DNA from: Takashimella koratensis
Lineage: Eukaryota; Basidiomycota; Tremellomycetes; Trichosporonales; Tetragoniomycetaceae
NCBI GenBank assembly: GCA_003116875.1
Contig: BCKT01000004.1
Span: forward strand, 766,201 to 830,200
Direction: 5' to 3'
DNA: 64,000 nt
Shown: positions 43,749 to 55,043 of the stretch, piece by piece
How the letters are laid out: the number at the start of each line of letters is the position of its first letter
Numbering within the stretch: the first letter of the stretch is position 1
Notes under the pieces: generated by a model
Database searches by the model: none
What the model saw: only the letters and a program-made list of their open reading frames with translations
Told to the model about the DNA's origin: nothing
Position numbers and translations under genes: made by a program

Positions 43749-46700
43749 CTAGACCACCAGCGTCGGCCCGTTGCCAAACCGCGAAACCACTGTCCCCTGG
43801 GGACTTGGGATCATCGGACCCGTAACCACTGTCCCTTCCTCGTCCGTCTCATCTACCTGACTCAAAATATCCGCGGCGCCCAAGCTCGCCCTTTGACCGG
43901 GCACAAAGGCTCCCGAGTCTACGTCGGGTGACTTCGAGGCCAGCGCGCCGACGGAGAAGAGTCTGTTTGCGCGCGCTCGGATATCTTCGTCCCTCGGTTC
44001 ACCTGGTGCTTGTGCCGAAGCCGAGGCGGAAGTCGTACCAACTGGGTTAGGCAGACCAGGTTGACGCTGGATAGGCGTAACAACCTGTTCGTCGGCACCT
44101 GACCAGCGAGAGTTATTACTCCCGCTACTCATCGCTTCGCCATTCGCGACCGCCCCGACACCAAGACCATCGAGTACCGGACCTTCTCGACCCGCAAGCA
44201 ACCACGCGGTCACCCTGTCCTCGGGTGACGGCATCGACAACGGTCTCGGCTTGCCCCCTGCCTCCGACGAGATCGAGGCCCGAGCGGTGCCTGGGACCCC
44301 CCACTGCGTGAGGATGGCATTGAGCAGGAGACGGCACTCCCGGGCGGAAGTAGCGTGGTCCAGCAGGTTGCGGAGCGAGACGAGGTCGGAGAGCGGGATA
44401 GATGCGCCGGGTGCGGGACCTTGGCCGAGAGGGTGGGACGTGGCAAAGGCGGATGTAGCGTTGGGGAAAGTCGCTTGGGAAGCGGGAGGTTGCGGGGTAG
44501 CCGTGTCAGACGTCGATTCGCCGACTGCCTCGAGAGGTTGGGCCGGAGCTGATTCGACAGCCTCGACAGCCGCGTCCTTCGACATGTCCTCGCCTTCGTC
44601 GGCGGTCTTGAAACTGTGATCGTCGGAAGCGAGCGCCGGCCCCTCGACCCCGTTCCCTTTCACCATCTCGGCCGGAGGCACAGCCTGCGCCGCGGTGGGC
44701 TGGTCGACGGTTGCCGAAACAGGCTGGGACGGCGAAGGCGCTTCCATTTCGGGCATAGGCACGGGCAAACCCATCGGCATCGTTGCTGGTGCCTGCGAGT
44801 GCGGGGAGATCTCGAGCGGGTGAAGGTGAGCGGCCGGTGAGACCGAGCGGACGTTGGGCCCAATGTGCTCGTCCTGGATCTGCATACCCCGAGCTCGGAA
44901 TACGTCGGATAGCCCGTTGGCCGTCGCTGAGCTGCCGGAAGACGCAGGGGGGACGCTGGTGTTGGTCGGCGGAACAGAGACGGCGGGTTCAAGAGCGACT
45001 GGGGGAGGTGCGTTACCCAGCGCCGCCGCAGTAGACGTCGATGTGGTGGTCGGCGACATCCGAGGTGACGCGTTCACTGCTTGGACTTGAGGTGGGACGG
45101 CGGTCTTGGAAGACATCCCATTCGTCCCGTTCGTCCCGTTCTTGTAACCACTTGTCTTGACCATACCCGCGACAGCTGCAGTCCCCGCTGCCATACCCGC
45201 AGACATTGGTAGTTTGTCCTGCGGTAACGACGGATCGACGGGCGCTGATGGTTTCCGCAGGACGCCCTTGAGCGACGCCGCCGCACCCCTAGGCGAGGGC
45301 TGTGACGGCGAAACCTGCCTGTCGAGCATATGCGTGCGAACCGTCGGTGGGTCGTCGAAGCGCGCGACGTTCTTCGTCGGTTGAGGGACAGGTGATGAAG
45401 TCTCGTCCTTACCCTTCTTCCCACCGCTACTGCTCCCGCCAGTCATCTTAGACATGAGTGACTTGAAGCTTCCCTTGCGAGGTTGTTCGGGGATCGAGCT
45501 TGAGTCGTCCGAGAACTTGGCCGGGGCTGGTTCGGGTGGAGGCGTGGTATTGAGGAAATCGGCGAGCTCGCGCGCCGCTGACCGAGGTTTGAGGTTCCCA
45601 AGTGCGTCGGCGGCAGCGTCATCGTCGTCGTCCATCGCATCGCGGTTGACGCTCTTCGGTTTCTTCCCCACGGAGCCGGTGGTACCCGCGGTCCCAGGGA
45701 GTGTCGAGGTCTGGGACGCAGGTGAGCCTGCGGGCTTGTTGCGCGAGATGCGCAGTGGTTGAGTCGAGCCCTTGGGGTCGTCATTTGAAGCTGGCGGGTT
45801 GTAAGACGAAGGGGGAGTGGTAGCGGGCTTCGGCGCCTGCCCGTTAGACGAAGGGACCTGGAGCAGAGTCTTCTCTGCATCGCTTCGGGGCGGAGGTGGC
45901 GGGGAACCGACAATGACGGCGGGGACAGTTCGAGGCGGGGCCTGGGAGATGGACGCTTTGCTCTTCTTGCGTGACCGCTCGTCCTGGATCTCCGACTTGA
46001 GAATCTCCATCAGGCTCTGTCCCTGAGCCTGCTTGGGGCTCCCTGGTCCGCTCTTCTTCGGCGACTCCTCGTCTACCTCCTCTTTCTCCTCGATCGTAGC
46101 GTCACGCGGGATGAGCTTGAGCGAGTTGGACGAACGCATGCGAGAGGCAGGTGGTCGGTTGGTAGCGGGCGGTTGCGGTGCGGCGGAGACTGGGGAAGAC
46201 GTGCCAGAGCCACGGTTCATAAGGTCGCTCGTGCTGGGAAGCACAGACGTCGGGAGGAGGGGAGATAGCTCTTCCTCCTTTGCTGGCTCGGGGACGGGGG
46301 ACGGTGGAGCCATCACACCAGCTTGCTGCGCTGACCTCGGGGTTCGCACCTGTTCGGGAGATCCCATCTGGCTCACGTGCGAATGCCGGGGAGACGGCGT
46401 CTGCGAGTTGTCAGCGTCAATCCACACCAACGACCCTGGCACTCACTTCAAACGTCTTGAGTCTGCTTGGTGTCAGGCTGACTTTCATCGTTTCGCCACT
46501 TCGAATGAGCGCATCAAAGTCCTCTTCATCCTCGAGCGTCGCACGGACCCGGTCCGACGACCCTCTCGACGGCTTCTCCTCATCTTGGAACGCGGTAAGG
46601 ATCGATTTAGTCGTATTACTCAGAACACTCGGAGTACGCTCGTGTTTCCCCTTGAGTGAAGACTGTGGTCGGAAGTTCTCCATCGAGGCTCGGCCGTCGA

Positions 46701-47894
46701 GGCTGGGGACGGTGGATTTGCGGGACGGGGAAAAATCGGAAATGTTCTCGAAGGAACCCTTGGAATCGCGCGGGGAGTTGGAGGGGGATGCCTGGCCGAG
46801 AGCCCGAGAGAGGGTCCCGGAGCGCTGGGGGGTACCGCGCTTGGTCCGCTCGCCGGTCCGCACGGCGGTTTCAAGGCCGTCTCTCACTGAGAAAGTGTAA
46901 GCAATCACTCGCCATTAAAACCTTCGGGTATCTCTACTCACTTCGCATGCGCTTGAACATGCCGTAGATGCTTTCGTCCTCGCAAAGGGCGGTATACAGG
47001 TCCTCCACGCTCGCGACGGTGATGCTCGAGTCTCGCGCAACCACACGAGAGAGTTGGGATAGAATATGCTCACAAACGTGCCTGCGACTGTCAGCAACCA
47101 CTCGGCATTCCCAAATGTTGCTGGTGAGCAGCACCGAACGCACTCGATAATAGCTGTGAGCCAAAGGCCAGCTGGGGCCACAGTCTCATCTGACACGTCT
47201 CCACCCGCGTTCTTCCACGCCGCAGTCACCTGCGTCTCCCAGGCCTTTGAAGGAGACGTTTGCGGTGCGAGAGTCTGTTACCTCTGCGTCAGCTACGATG
47301 CTCCACAACGTGAAACCCCCCCCCCCCCCCCTTATCTACGGTACTTACGCAAAACGTCGCTGCTTTCAGACGCAAGAGCTCGATACCCGCATCCATGGGG
47401 AACCTCGCGCTCAGCTTCTCTTTCTCGGCGGTCAGCCCCCTTCCTTTCCCATCAGGCGCAAACCCAACGAGGGAGCCCTTGGCCATGGGCCGACCCTCGT
47501 ACCAGCTCCTAAGCTCTACCTCTGCCTCTCCGACGGCAGCACGGCCAAGCGCTCGGATCCCCGTGCTCTCCCCGGCCCCACGGTCGCTCGTGAACACCGC
47601 GGGCACGCCCTGGAGCCGCAGGTGGATGGGGTTGATGGAACCAGCCGCGGAGATGAGGGCGCACAGGAGCTCGTCGAGGAAGGCATTGATGTAGGATAAG
47701 GCGAGAGGGGAGAGACTCGTAGGTCGGAGGTCGGAGATGAGGGCGTTGGCGGAGGGAGAGGAGAGGTAGCGAGGTGGTTGGGAATCTGAGGAGGTGTATG
47801 GTGAGGGAGGAGGAAAGGGAGGAGAGGTGAGGTGAGCATGGATGGGCATCAAGGTCGGTCAGAGTGGAACGGATGACTTACTACTGCCCGACAT
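43749..47894 (-). CDS. Large unrecognised protein with folded N-terminus and disordered tail
   Basis: Six exons on the minus strand: 47894-47882, 47785-47349, 47274-47135, 47081-46942, 46886-46447 and 46400-43749; 3822 nt, 1273 residues. Residues about 1-245 look folded and conserved in style: SLSPLALSYINAFLDELLCALISAA, ALGRAAVGEAEVELRSWYEG, GIELLRLKAATFCTL, LWLTAIIECVRHVCEHILSQ and SVEDLYTALCEDESIYGMFK. These are amphipathic helices, with a long-chain helical-bundle feel. The remaining 1000 residues are Ser/Pro/Thr/Ala-rich, with many SP and TP sites, basic-plus-Ser patches and Lys-rich stretches, suggesting a phosphorylated scaffold. I do not recognise the family and give no function. Splice junctions restore one continuous frame, including a GTGCTG donor after exon 3 that is needed to join EC-VR to HVCEH. 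A run of 16 C lies inside intron 2. Confidence 0.78.
47316..47331. repeat. Poly-C tract of about 16 bases
   Basis: An uninterrupted C run within the second intron (47348-47275) of the large minus-strand gene; on the transcribed strand it is poly-G and lies between donor and acceptor. The length may be uncertain in the assembly. Confidence 0.85.
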
Positions 47895-48856
47895 GATGGA
47901 ACTGTGCGCCGCAGTGGAAACTGTCTCGCCGAGATTGAGGATGTAGATGGGATGGAAGGAAGATGAGATGGGATGAGATGGGTTGGAGACAAATGAAAAA
48001 GACGGAGCACGGTCGAGAGGATGAGGATCGGCTGTGGAGGTAGAGGGGAACGGAGGGAGAGAGGAGGGAGAGAGGAGGAGAGAGGCGGAGGAGAAGAGAA
48101 GAGAAGAGGAAGAGGGAAGGAGATGGAGGAATAAAAAGACCGGAGCGAGGTGATGAAACGATGAAACGGGGATGGCGTCCAAATGGAGATTATAGGTAGC
48201 ACAACGAGGTCTGTGCATCAGCAAAGGCACCTGGATCAGGAGGCTTGTGCACCGGGCTTGGCCACCAGACTCACCGTGCTAATACCTCTAGGTCCTGCTC
48301 TGGATCCAGCACTCGGTCGTTGCTCTGCTCAACCCCTCCTTGCTGCTGCTGATGCCGCTGCCTACGCTATTCGGCTCAACTCTCGTCGATATAGCCTAGC
48401 ACCTGATCGTCCCGTAATCGGCTGGACAGGAGTGGAGCAAGCACAGAGGTGGACCGAGGTGATGGCGGAGGCTCGGTCGATGGTGGTGGAGGTGATGGCG
48501 GTGATGGCGGTGAAGGAGGATGGAAGCTTTGTTCAGAGACCAAGTGGAGAGTGGGAGTGGAGTGTGGAGTGAAGAGTGAAAAGTGGATGCAAAGTGTTGT
48601 TGGTAGATAGATGTCTTGGATGTCAATTGAGATGCAGCTATGAAATTGTCTCTAGTCGGCGACGGGCGAGTGCGATCGTAGGTAGGTGGCCAGCCAGGGG
48701 CGGATGGGGAGGGGTGGGGTTACTCGCTGGGTGCGGCTGTGTGCAGAGGAATGATTAGCGGGACGAGATCACAGGGACACGGCAGGGAACCGCAGGGTGC
48801 TAGAGGGACGACAGCCAGGCTAACGCAGGGGGCGCAGAGCAAAGGACCCCGGTCAC

Positions 48857-48890
48857 TGATGGGTGATGCTGATGGGTGATGGGTGATGGG
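48857..48890. repeat. Imperfect TGATGGG array
   Basis: Four or five copies of TGATGGG with one broken unit (TGATGC), preceded by TCAC as in the larger array at 17693-17755. It lies in the intergenic region upstream of the mtTFB gene. Confidence 0.8.
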
Positions 48891-49020
48891 AAAGGACGGG
48901 ACTACTCCACAGCCAACCACCTAGACCCTGCCCCGTGCCTGAGAGCCATCAAGCGGGTGGTTTAATCCGCATTAGGTAATGCAACGAATCCCACACCCCA
49001 CCCGACTTCGTCATGTTGAT

Positions 49021-49032
49021 CACGTGACCAAT
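49021..49032. promoter_or_regulatory. CACGTG and CCAAT words upstream of the mtTFB gene
   Basis: CACGTG (49021-49026) followed after one base by CCAAT (49028-49032), about 390 bases before the ATG at 49420. The pairing suits bHLH and CCAAT-binding (HAP) factors, the latter known in fungi for mitochondrial genes; binding is inference. Confidence 0.35.
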
Positions 49033-49092
49033 TGAAACCCTCGGTTGTCGAATTCTGCAAAAATTGGGCTGGCTCTCGGCGTCTATTCAAAG

Positions 49093-49128
49093 CCATCTCA
49101 TCTCATCTCATCTCATCTCATCTCATCT
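49093..49128. repeat. TCTCA pentanucleotide repeat
   Basis: About seven copies of the pentamer TCTCA in the promoter or leader of the mtTFB gene. Confidence 0.85.
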
Positions 49129-49419
49129 CCATCTTGCTGCTTTCGCACTCTTCCTCCTCGACTTGGCTTCAGGGGAAACACTCTACTGGCTCGCTCCTGA
49201 TTTGCATAATACGGCACTCGAGGCACACTGCCACCGAGGGACGTGTCGATCTGGTCGATCTGATCGTTCAGGGCTGTGGGCTTTGGGTTTTCGACGGCCG
49301 AGTGATCCCTGGTCAACGAGGCTCGACGACCTGACGCACGACCGAGTGGAGGCGGCCACCGCATTTCCATCCTTAAAAGTTCCAACGAAACTTCCAACCC
49401 ACTCCTCGTCTAGGCTACC

Positions 49420-51557
49420 ATGCCCCGACTCAAGCTCCCTCCACTTCCTCGCGGCGCAGTGTGGAAGAAACTCATCAACCGCGCGACTACCCAATCCTCC
49501 GGCGCGAGCATTTTCCGATCTTCCGAGAACCGACGGAGAATCCTCCTCACCTCTCGTCGGCTGACGGACGATTTCGTGCGCGCTCTCGGGGTGAGAGAAG
49601 GCGAGGTGGTCGTGGAGGCGTATAGTGGGTTGGGGAGGTTGACTCGGAGTTTGTTGACAGGTGGATGGGATGAGACCACACGAGCGGATTGGGAGGCGGC
49701 CAATGCGGAGGCGGGAGGGAAGGAAGGTAGTGAAGGGACAGGAGCTGGTTCCAAGACGCCCAAGTCAAAGTCGAAATCGAAATCATCACCAGCCGGACCC
49801 CTGCCTTACCCGTCGTGGGAGATGGACGATACCCTCCAACCACCTTCGTCTCCACCTCCCGGCCCTCCCCCCGTCATACCTCGGCTCGTCGTCGCCTCCG
49901 ACTCGTCGCGGGGCTACCTCGTGCGCGCCTTTGGTGTTGAGCAAGCCGCGCTTGACGCGCTCCAAGCCCCATTCGTTGATGCGCCCCTCGCATCTTCCGG
50001 GTCTGACGGAGAAGGCACGGAGATCCAGTCTGCCGAGTTCGCAGCGAGGTTGAACGAGGCGTACGAGCCTGAGGTCCATGTTCTTCAGTCCAAGAGGCAA
50101 CCAGGGCTCCTTATGGCTCCCGCATCGCCTTACCCATGGTCCTCGATCCCTCGAATCCTCTCGCACCCGCTCGTCACCCCGCACTTGGGTCTCAACCCGC
50201 GCGCTTCTATAGGTGGACAACCGGGATCTGCCTCAAGTCCTTCTGAGGTGACCACACACGTCGAGGGTCAAGTATCAGTTTCAGAGCAGGCCTTAGCGGT
50301 AGAAGCGACCAAGCGACGATGGAAGGACCCCGAGCCGCGGATCACGGTAGCTGCGCAGATCATGGACTCGGTGATGGGTGAGCAAATGGTAGCGCAGTGG
50401 GTCGGGAGCGTGGTCGGTACCGACGAGCACCGGTCTTGGATCTGGAAGTGGGGGAGGGTTCGCCTTGCCCTCTTAGTTGGTCGAGGGCTGTACGATGTGA
50501 GTAGACCGCTTCTTTTCATCTCCTAACTTAATCTCTTTCTCCTCCTCCCCCAACCACCCTGCCTGTTCGTGCCCTACTTACGCCACCTGGTAGCGACTCG
50601 CCGCTCAACCCGGTGAGAAGATCTACTGCAAACTAAGTGTCTTGGCGAACGCTTTATTCCACATCTCGCCTCTTCCGCCATACCACCATGTCCCCAACAT
50701 CGATAAGCGTTCTTCCGACACTTACCTTGTTGCCCCACCTAAGCGAGGCTCCCCTGGTCCAGGCGGAGTTCGGCAACGTGTGCACCCAATTCCAGAGAGC
50801 GAGTACCTCTCATCGTTGGTACCCACCAACCCGGATCTGCAGCCCTTGCCGACGCCGCTGGTGACGACGACGTGGAAGGAGGATTTCTTCTTGCCTACCA
50901 CTGGAAGGGCAAGGAAGATTGTCGCGAGCGAGATGGAGGTGACTCAATCTGCTCAACCTAATGAGATCTCTCAAACCGACGAAGATACCCAATCCGACGA
51001 GGCCAGCCTACCCGCTTATCCCTCTGAGGCTGTTGATTCCGTTGAGTCCACCTCCACACTTCCCGACCCTGCTACCCAAACCGAAGCCGCGGAAACCTTC
51101 GAGTCCATCGAACCCTTCAGCGACCCCTCTCTCCCTGCGCCACTAGGCCGACCTCTTATCCTTGGCCTCCTCCTCGTCCCACGCCTCGACTCCCCCGTCC
51201 TCCCCGAACAAAAAGAGGCATGGGACTACATTCTTCGTAAATGTTTCGTGACCGAAGCAAGCACGCTCCAAGCCGCGATGCCATCGGTCGCGTTTGGCGC
51301 GGAGAACCTGTTGGATGATATTGAGAGTGAGGTCTCGAGTGCAAGGGGCCAGCCGGTGCCGAGAGGGACGGTGGTCAGGGATTTGACGGTGGAACAGTGG
51401 GCTAGGGTAGTGGATGTCTTTGATCAATGGCCGTTTAAGCCTGAGGTGAGTAGGGAAAGTGGTGTATAGGTAAGGAAGGGCGCTGATATTGTGGGAGCAG
51501 AACCTCTTGCTCGACTCGTTCCTCGCCGACGAAACTCGAGAACTCGGTCAGGATTAA
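49420..51557 (+). CDS. MTF1: Mitochondrial transcription factor B / KsgA-like rRNA dimethyltransferase homologue
   Basis: Three exons: 49420-50496, 50594-51445 and 51501-51557; 1986 nt, 661 residues. The protein resembles the Rossmann-fold rRNA adenine dimethyltransferase family from which mitochondrial transcription factor B (Mtf1) derives. The SAM-site-like motif is EVVVEAYSGLGRLTRSLL (about residues 62-79). Later blocks are EKIYCKLSVLANALFHI and PLILGLLLVPRL, then WDYILRKCFV, AENLLDDIESEV and DLTVEQWARVVDVFDQWPF, which fit the helical C-domain of KsgA/Mtf1. Residues before the motif (RGAVWKKLINRATT) are basic and could help mitochondrial import, but no clear presequence is seen. Several disordered inserts (Lys/Ser-rich near 110-130, acidic near 510-560) make it much longer than typical. 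Whether it methylates rRNA or only aids promoter opening cannot be decided here. Confidence 0.78.
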
Positions 51558-51885
51558 ACTTTGGCTTAAGCCCGACACACGACCTCACCTCTCATTTTAA
51601 CGTTCGTTCGCATGACGACTGATACCGTTTTACCGCGTTGTACATTTACATCAACTACTTGGCATGTCTTAACCAATACTTTTAACATCATATAGACCCA
51701 TTATACACATTACTCTGCATTGTCTTCTCAACCTCTACGTCTTCCGTCCCTTCTGTCCTTGGAAGTTTGCGTGTTTATTATGGGTGTAGGTGTACAACAA
51801 AGTGTCCTTGGGTCTTTTCGTCTCCATTTGGGCAGAACCAGCTGCCTCCTGTTGTACCTCCTGACGACACTTCTACTGACTTTGG
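51558..51885. other. Convergent 3' intergenic region
   Basis: About 330 bases between the mtTFB and phosphopantetheine adenylyltransferase stops. T-rich stretches suit two 3' UTRs; I see nothing else. Confidence 0.4.
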
Positions 51886-53464
51886 TCACGCCTCAGACCG
51901 CCTGTCCACGATCCATTGTCGAATAGCCGTACTGCCCATCTTCATTTCCTTCAACTTCTTCTCATCCTCCTCTCCTGCCAAATCAACCGTGCGCATGGAC
52001 TCCACCCCTTCCTCATCCCCATCCGTCCCAAGTCCTAGTCCCTTTATCCCTTCCCCTTCCGTCCACCCCTCACTCGGCTCGGGACTGATCATCTCCACAT
52101 CTACATTCTCATTAAACCTCACTCCAACACTGACGCCACCTCCAGCCGACGCTTTCCTCGGCCTCAGGACCCTATCGCTCCCAGTGCCGGGTTCCGGCGC
52201 GGTATGTGGAGTCCCTGCCGAGTTTGAGTCGAGGGTTCCGGACTGAGCAGCAGCAATAGCGAGGTTGGCGGAAATCACATCGATCACGAACAATTCAAGT
52301 TGGGGTAATCCTGATTTCGCTCGAGCAGAGTTGACTCCGTGACCACCACTGAGAGTCTCTTTGCTCACTACGAGAGCCTGGATGTCCGCGTCCCAAGCTG
52401 TCGGTCCTAACGGGTCCTCAATCTCAACCACGTCCCCCCACACTCCCTCTCTTTTCTCCTTCCCTCTGCCTTCTTCCCTAACCTCCTTCTCCACCACCCC
52501 ACACCGCTTCAGGAACGCCCGAGTGATCGCTATTCGCTCCTCGATGGGCTGTACGAGCTGGGCGTTCGACTTGGACTTGAGCAGACGATCACACATGACC
52601 CCGACGATAAGTTTACGGCCCGTGAGGAAGAGTGAGAGGTGTAAGAGGAGCTTGTGTGCAGCGTGCAGGTGGTCAAATGTACCCCCGAGAGCGACGACGG
52701 GGCGAGGGGAGGGCGAGGGAGTGGAGGAGGTGGAGGTGGGGTGGGAATCAGGAGGGGAATGGGAGGTTGGGATGGGGTTGGAGATTGGGTGAGGAGTGGG
52801 GAGGGAGATATCGCCCAAGCAGGGTGGAAGGGACATGTCTGGGCAGTGATCAGCGCGGGAGCTTGGGAGAAGGAGATTGTCTCTCTGATTAGATAGTCTC
52901 CTAATTGCACTAACCTTTTGGCAGTAGAACCACATCCGGTACTGCGATCAACTTATCTCTCCAGTCCCCGTCCTCGCCCTCAAATCTCACTTCGACATCC
53001 ATCAACACCCTCTCTACTCCCCACTGCGCTGCTGCGAGAATCGCATACACTGCACCGAGAAACCGCTGAAAGCTCTCCCAGTGCACAACGGGCTGTTGCC
53101 GTATCTCCGCGTATACCGAGCCGCCCCCGGCCGGCGAGGTCAAGGATGACGCTGATTGTGGTGGGGCGGGTGTTGCGAAGAGGACGGTGAGTGAATGGTC
53201 GGCCAGGTGGACTGCGCGGAAGATGGTGGGTAAGAGCGGCGATGGGTCGGAAAGAGCGGCCCAAGTGAAGGGAAGAATGAGGAGTCCGTGCGCCGCGATA
53301 GGCTTGGGAGTGTAAGGCATGGTGACTCCGGCCAAAGAGGTTGGGTAGGGGGTTGGGACTGGTGACGAGGTGAATGGAGACGAGGACGTGTGAAGTGGAG
53401 GTCGGGCCATGACAAGGGGGACAAGTGCCACAAAGGGAAAGGGGGAGGGGACTGCCACACCCAT
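51886..53464 (-). CDS. CAB4: Phosphopantetheine adenylyltransferase (CoA synthesis)
   Basis: Two exons on the minus strand, 53464-52915 and 52838-51886, totalling 1503 nt and 500 residues. The enzyme joins 4'-phosphopantetheine and ATP to give dephospho-CoA, the fourth step of CoA synthesis. The nucleotidyltransferase signature is clear in exon 2: VVALGGTFDHLHAAHKLLL with an HxxH-type HIGH motif, then LIVGVMCDRLLKSK, IEERIAITRAFL, VEIEDPLGPTAWDADIQALVVSKET and GLPQLELFVID. About 210 residues before it form a second, less conserved region, as in other eukaryotic forms. An acidic/Ser-rich insert precedes the final MGSTAIRQWIVDRR. Three in-frame ATGs could start it: 53464 (best Kozak, A at -3 and G at +4), 53410 and 53320. 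I use the first. The intron has an unusual GTTAGT donor. Confidence 0.9.
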
Positions 53465-54037
53465 GCTCAAGGTGGAGGTGGTGAAATTCCCGCCAAACTC
53501 CGATATTTTCTTGCTCAGCAAAAGATCGGTTCCGTAAACCACGAGTCAGCTTTTGTAATCCCCTACTGGGTGGAGTATTACCTTCCCATCCCATTTGTAA
53601 TAAAACCCCCAGTGATTCGGGGAGTTGAAACGAAAAACGAAAAGTGAAATTCAAGTTTTCCCTCTTTCTCTCTTCTTACTCATCCTTCAACCCCTTTACA
53701 CAAGGTGAGAATCACGGTTTATATCAGTTCGACGACGACGACAAGCACGGCGCTCTCTCTTGGTTCGAACGCGGTTGGGCAGGCGGCGGTCGGGGGGATG
53801 GAAGATATGGTGCAGAGGGTGGGAAAGACGAAGAAGGCGTATGAGAACATGGAAAAGGCTGGGGTGGTGCGCTGGTGGAACTGCTTGATAAGCAATGGGT
53901 CCGACCCGTTCGACAACACCAAGAGAGAGCGGCGAGCTTCAAATCGTCTGGACGAGTCCTTGGATCGCCTCGACGCATGGCCATTCATTGTTCTCTGCCT
54001 TTATTGTTATTATCGTGCTGACAAAGCCATAGTCAAA
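53465..54037. promoter_or_regulatory. Divergent promoter of CAB4 and ribosomal protein uL16
   Basis: About 570 bases between divergent start codons. The right part holds the 5' leader of the ribosomal protein gene, including a 5' UTR intron. Confidence 0.45.
53705..54032 (+). other. Probable 5' UTR intron of the uL16 gene
   Basis: A donor AAG/GTGAGA at 53705 and an acceptor CATAG ending at 54032, with a branch-like CTGAC at about 54018, bracket 328 bases directly before TCAAAATG. This is the usual layout of a ribosomal protein gene with a non-coding first exon. Frames inside it are not conserved. Confidence 0.6.
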
Positions 54038-55043
54038 ATGGGTCGCCGTCCTGCTCGCTGCTACCGTTACTGCAAGAACAAGCCGTGAGTGTCTCCCGAC
54101 CACCTCCTTCCATCCATCTTCAACAACAACGAATCGCTATCCTTCTTTCGCACTGGTCACTCTGTTCTTCAATTCGTGCACCACCTAACACCGCGTTCAG
54201 GTTCCCCAAGTCGAGGTACAACCGTGGTGTCCCCGACGCCAAGATCCGTATCTACGACCTTGGTCGCAAGCGCGCTTCCGTCGACGACTTCCCCTTCTGC
54301 TGCCACCTCGTCTCTGACGAGTACGAGCAGCTCTCGTCCGAGGCTCTCGAGGCCGCTCGTATTTGCGCCAACAAGTACATTGTCAAGACTGCCGGAAAGG
54401 AAGCCTTCCACTTGCGTGTCCGTGTCCACCCCTTCCACATCATCCGTATCAACAAGATGTTGTCCTGCGCTGGTGCCGATAGGTAAGTCTGGGTTCGGGA
54501 TTGTCTTTCACGGTCATTCTCGGAGGATGAGAGATACACATACGTGGGCGGTGTGGTTCGTAGTGGTGTAGAGTCGTTCGGATCCGAGAATCATTCGAGT
54601 CGTGGTATCGCCGCCGGGCATGGTATCCCCTCCGGGCATCGCTGACAAGATCAGGTTGCAGCAGGGTATGCGTGGTGCTTGGGGCAAGCCTTACGGCTCG
54701 GTCGCCCGTGTCAACATGTGAGTTGACCGATTCTCTCGACTTCACCTATTCCCGTTCCAGACTACACCCTCTGACTCTACTCAGTGGCCAGGTGATCATG
54801 TCCATCCGATGCCGTGACTCGAACAAGGCCGTCATCATCGAGGCCCTCCGTCGCGCTCGTTACAAGTTCCCCGGTCGCCAGAAGATCATCATCTCCAAGA
54901 AGTGGGGGTTCACTTCCCTCGACCGACCCGACTACGAGGCTCTCAAGGCCAACAAGCAGGTCGTCAACGACGGTGCCTACGTTCAGTTCTTGAAGCCCAA
55001 GGGCAACCTCGTCCAGAACTTGCGCATGGCCGAGCGCGCTTAG
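54038..55043 (+). CDS. RPL10: 60S ribosomal protein L10 (uL16)
   Basis: Four coding exons: 54038-54084, 54201-54482, 54655-54717 and 54785-55043; 651 nt, 216 residues. uL16 sits near the peptidyl transferase centre and joins the 60S subunit late in the cytoplasm. The match is near-complete: [118 protein letters not shown] and [19 protein letters not shown]. The length and start match the family. Codon use is strongly biased to C-ending codons (GTC, CGT/CGC, AAG), as in highly expressed genes, unlike its neighbours' disordered regions. Introns are longer than usual here (116-172 nt for the first two). Confidence 0.97.

Larger units (their letters stand above)
47895..49419. promoter_or_regulatory. 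Divergent promoter region between the large unknown gene and the mtTFB gene
   Basis: About 1.5 kb between start codons at 47894 (-) and 49420 (+). Left of 48200 it is purine-rich on the plus strand (pyrimidine-rich leader of the minus-strand gene). It contains an imperfect TGATGGG array (48857-48890), a CACGTG next to CCAAT (49021-49032) and a TCTCA pentamer array (49093-49128). A 129-codon frame at 48183-48572 looks compositional and is not called as a gene. Confidence 0.4.

Noticed and set aside
48183..48572. A 129-codon plus-strand frame upstream of the mtTFB gene
   Set aside because: Composition is Val/Met/Ala-rich from GGTGATGGC-type repeats, without recognisable motifs or splice context; treated as non-coding promoter sequence.
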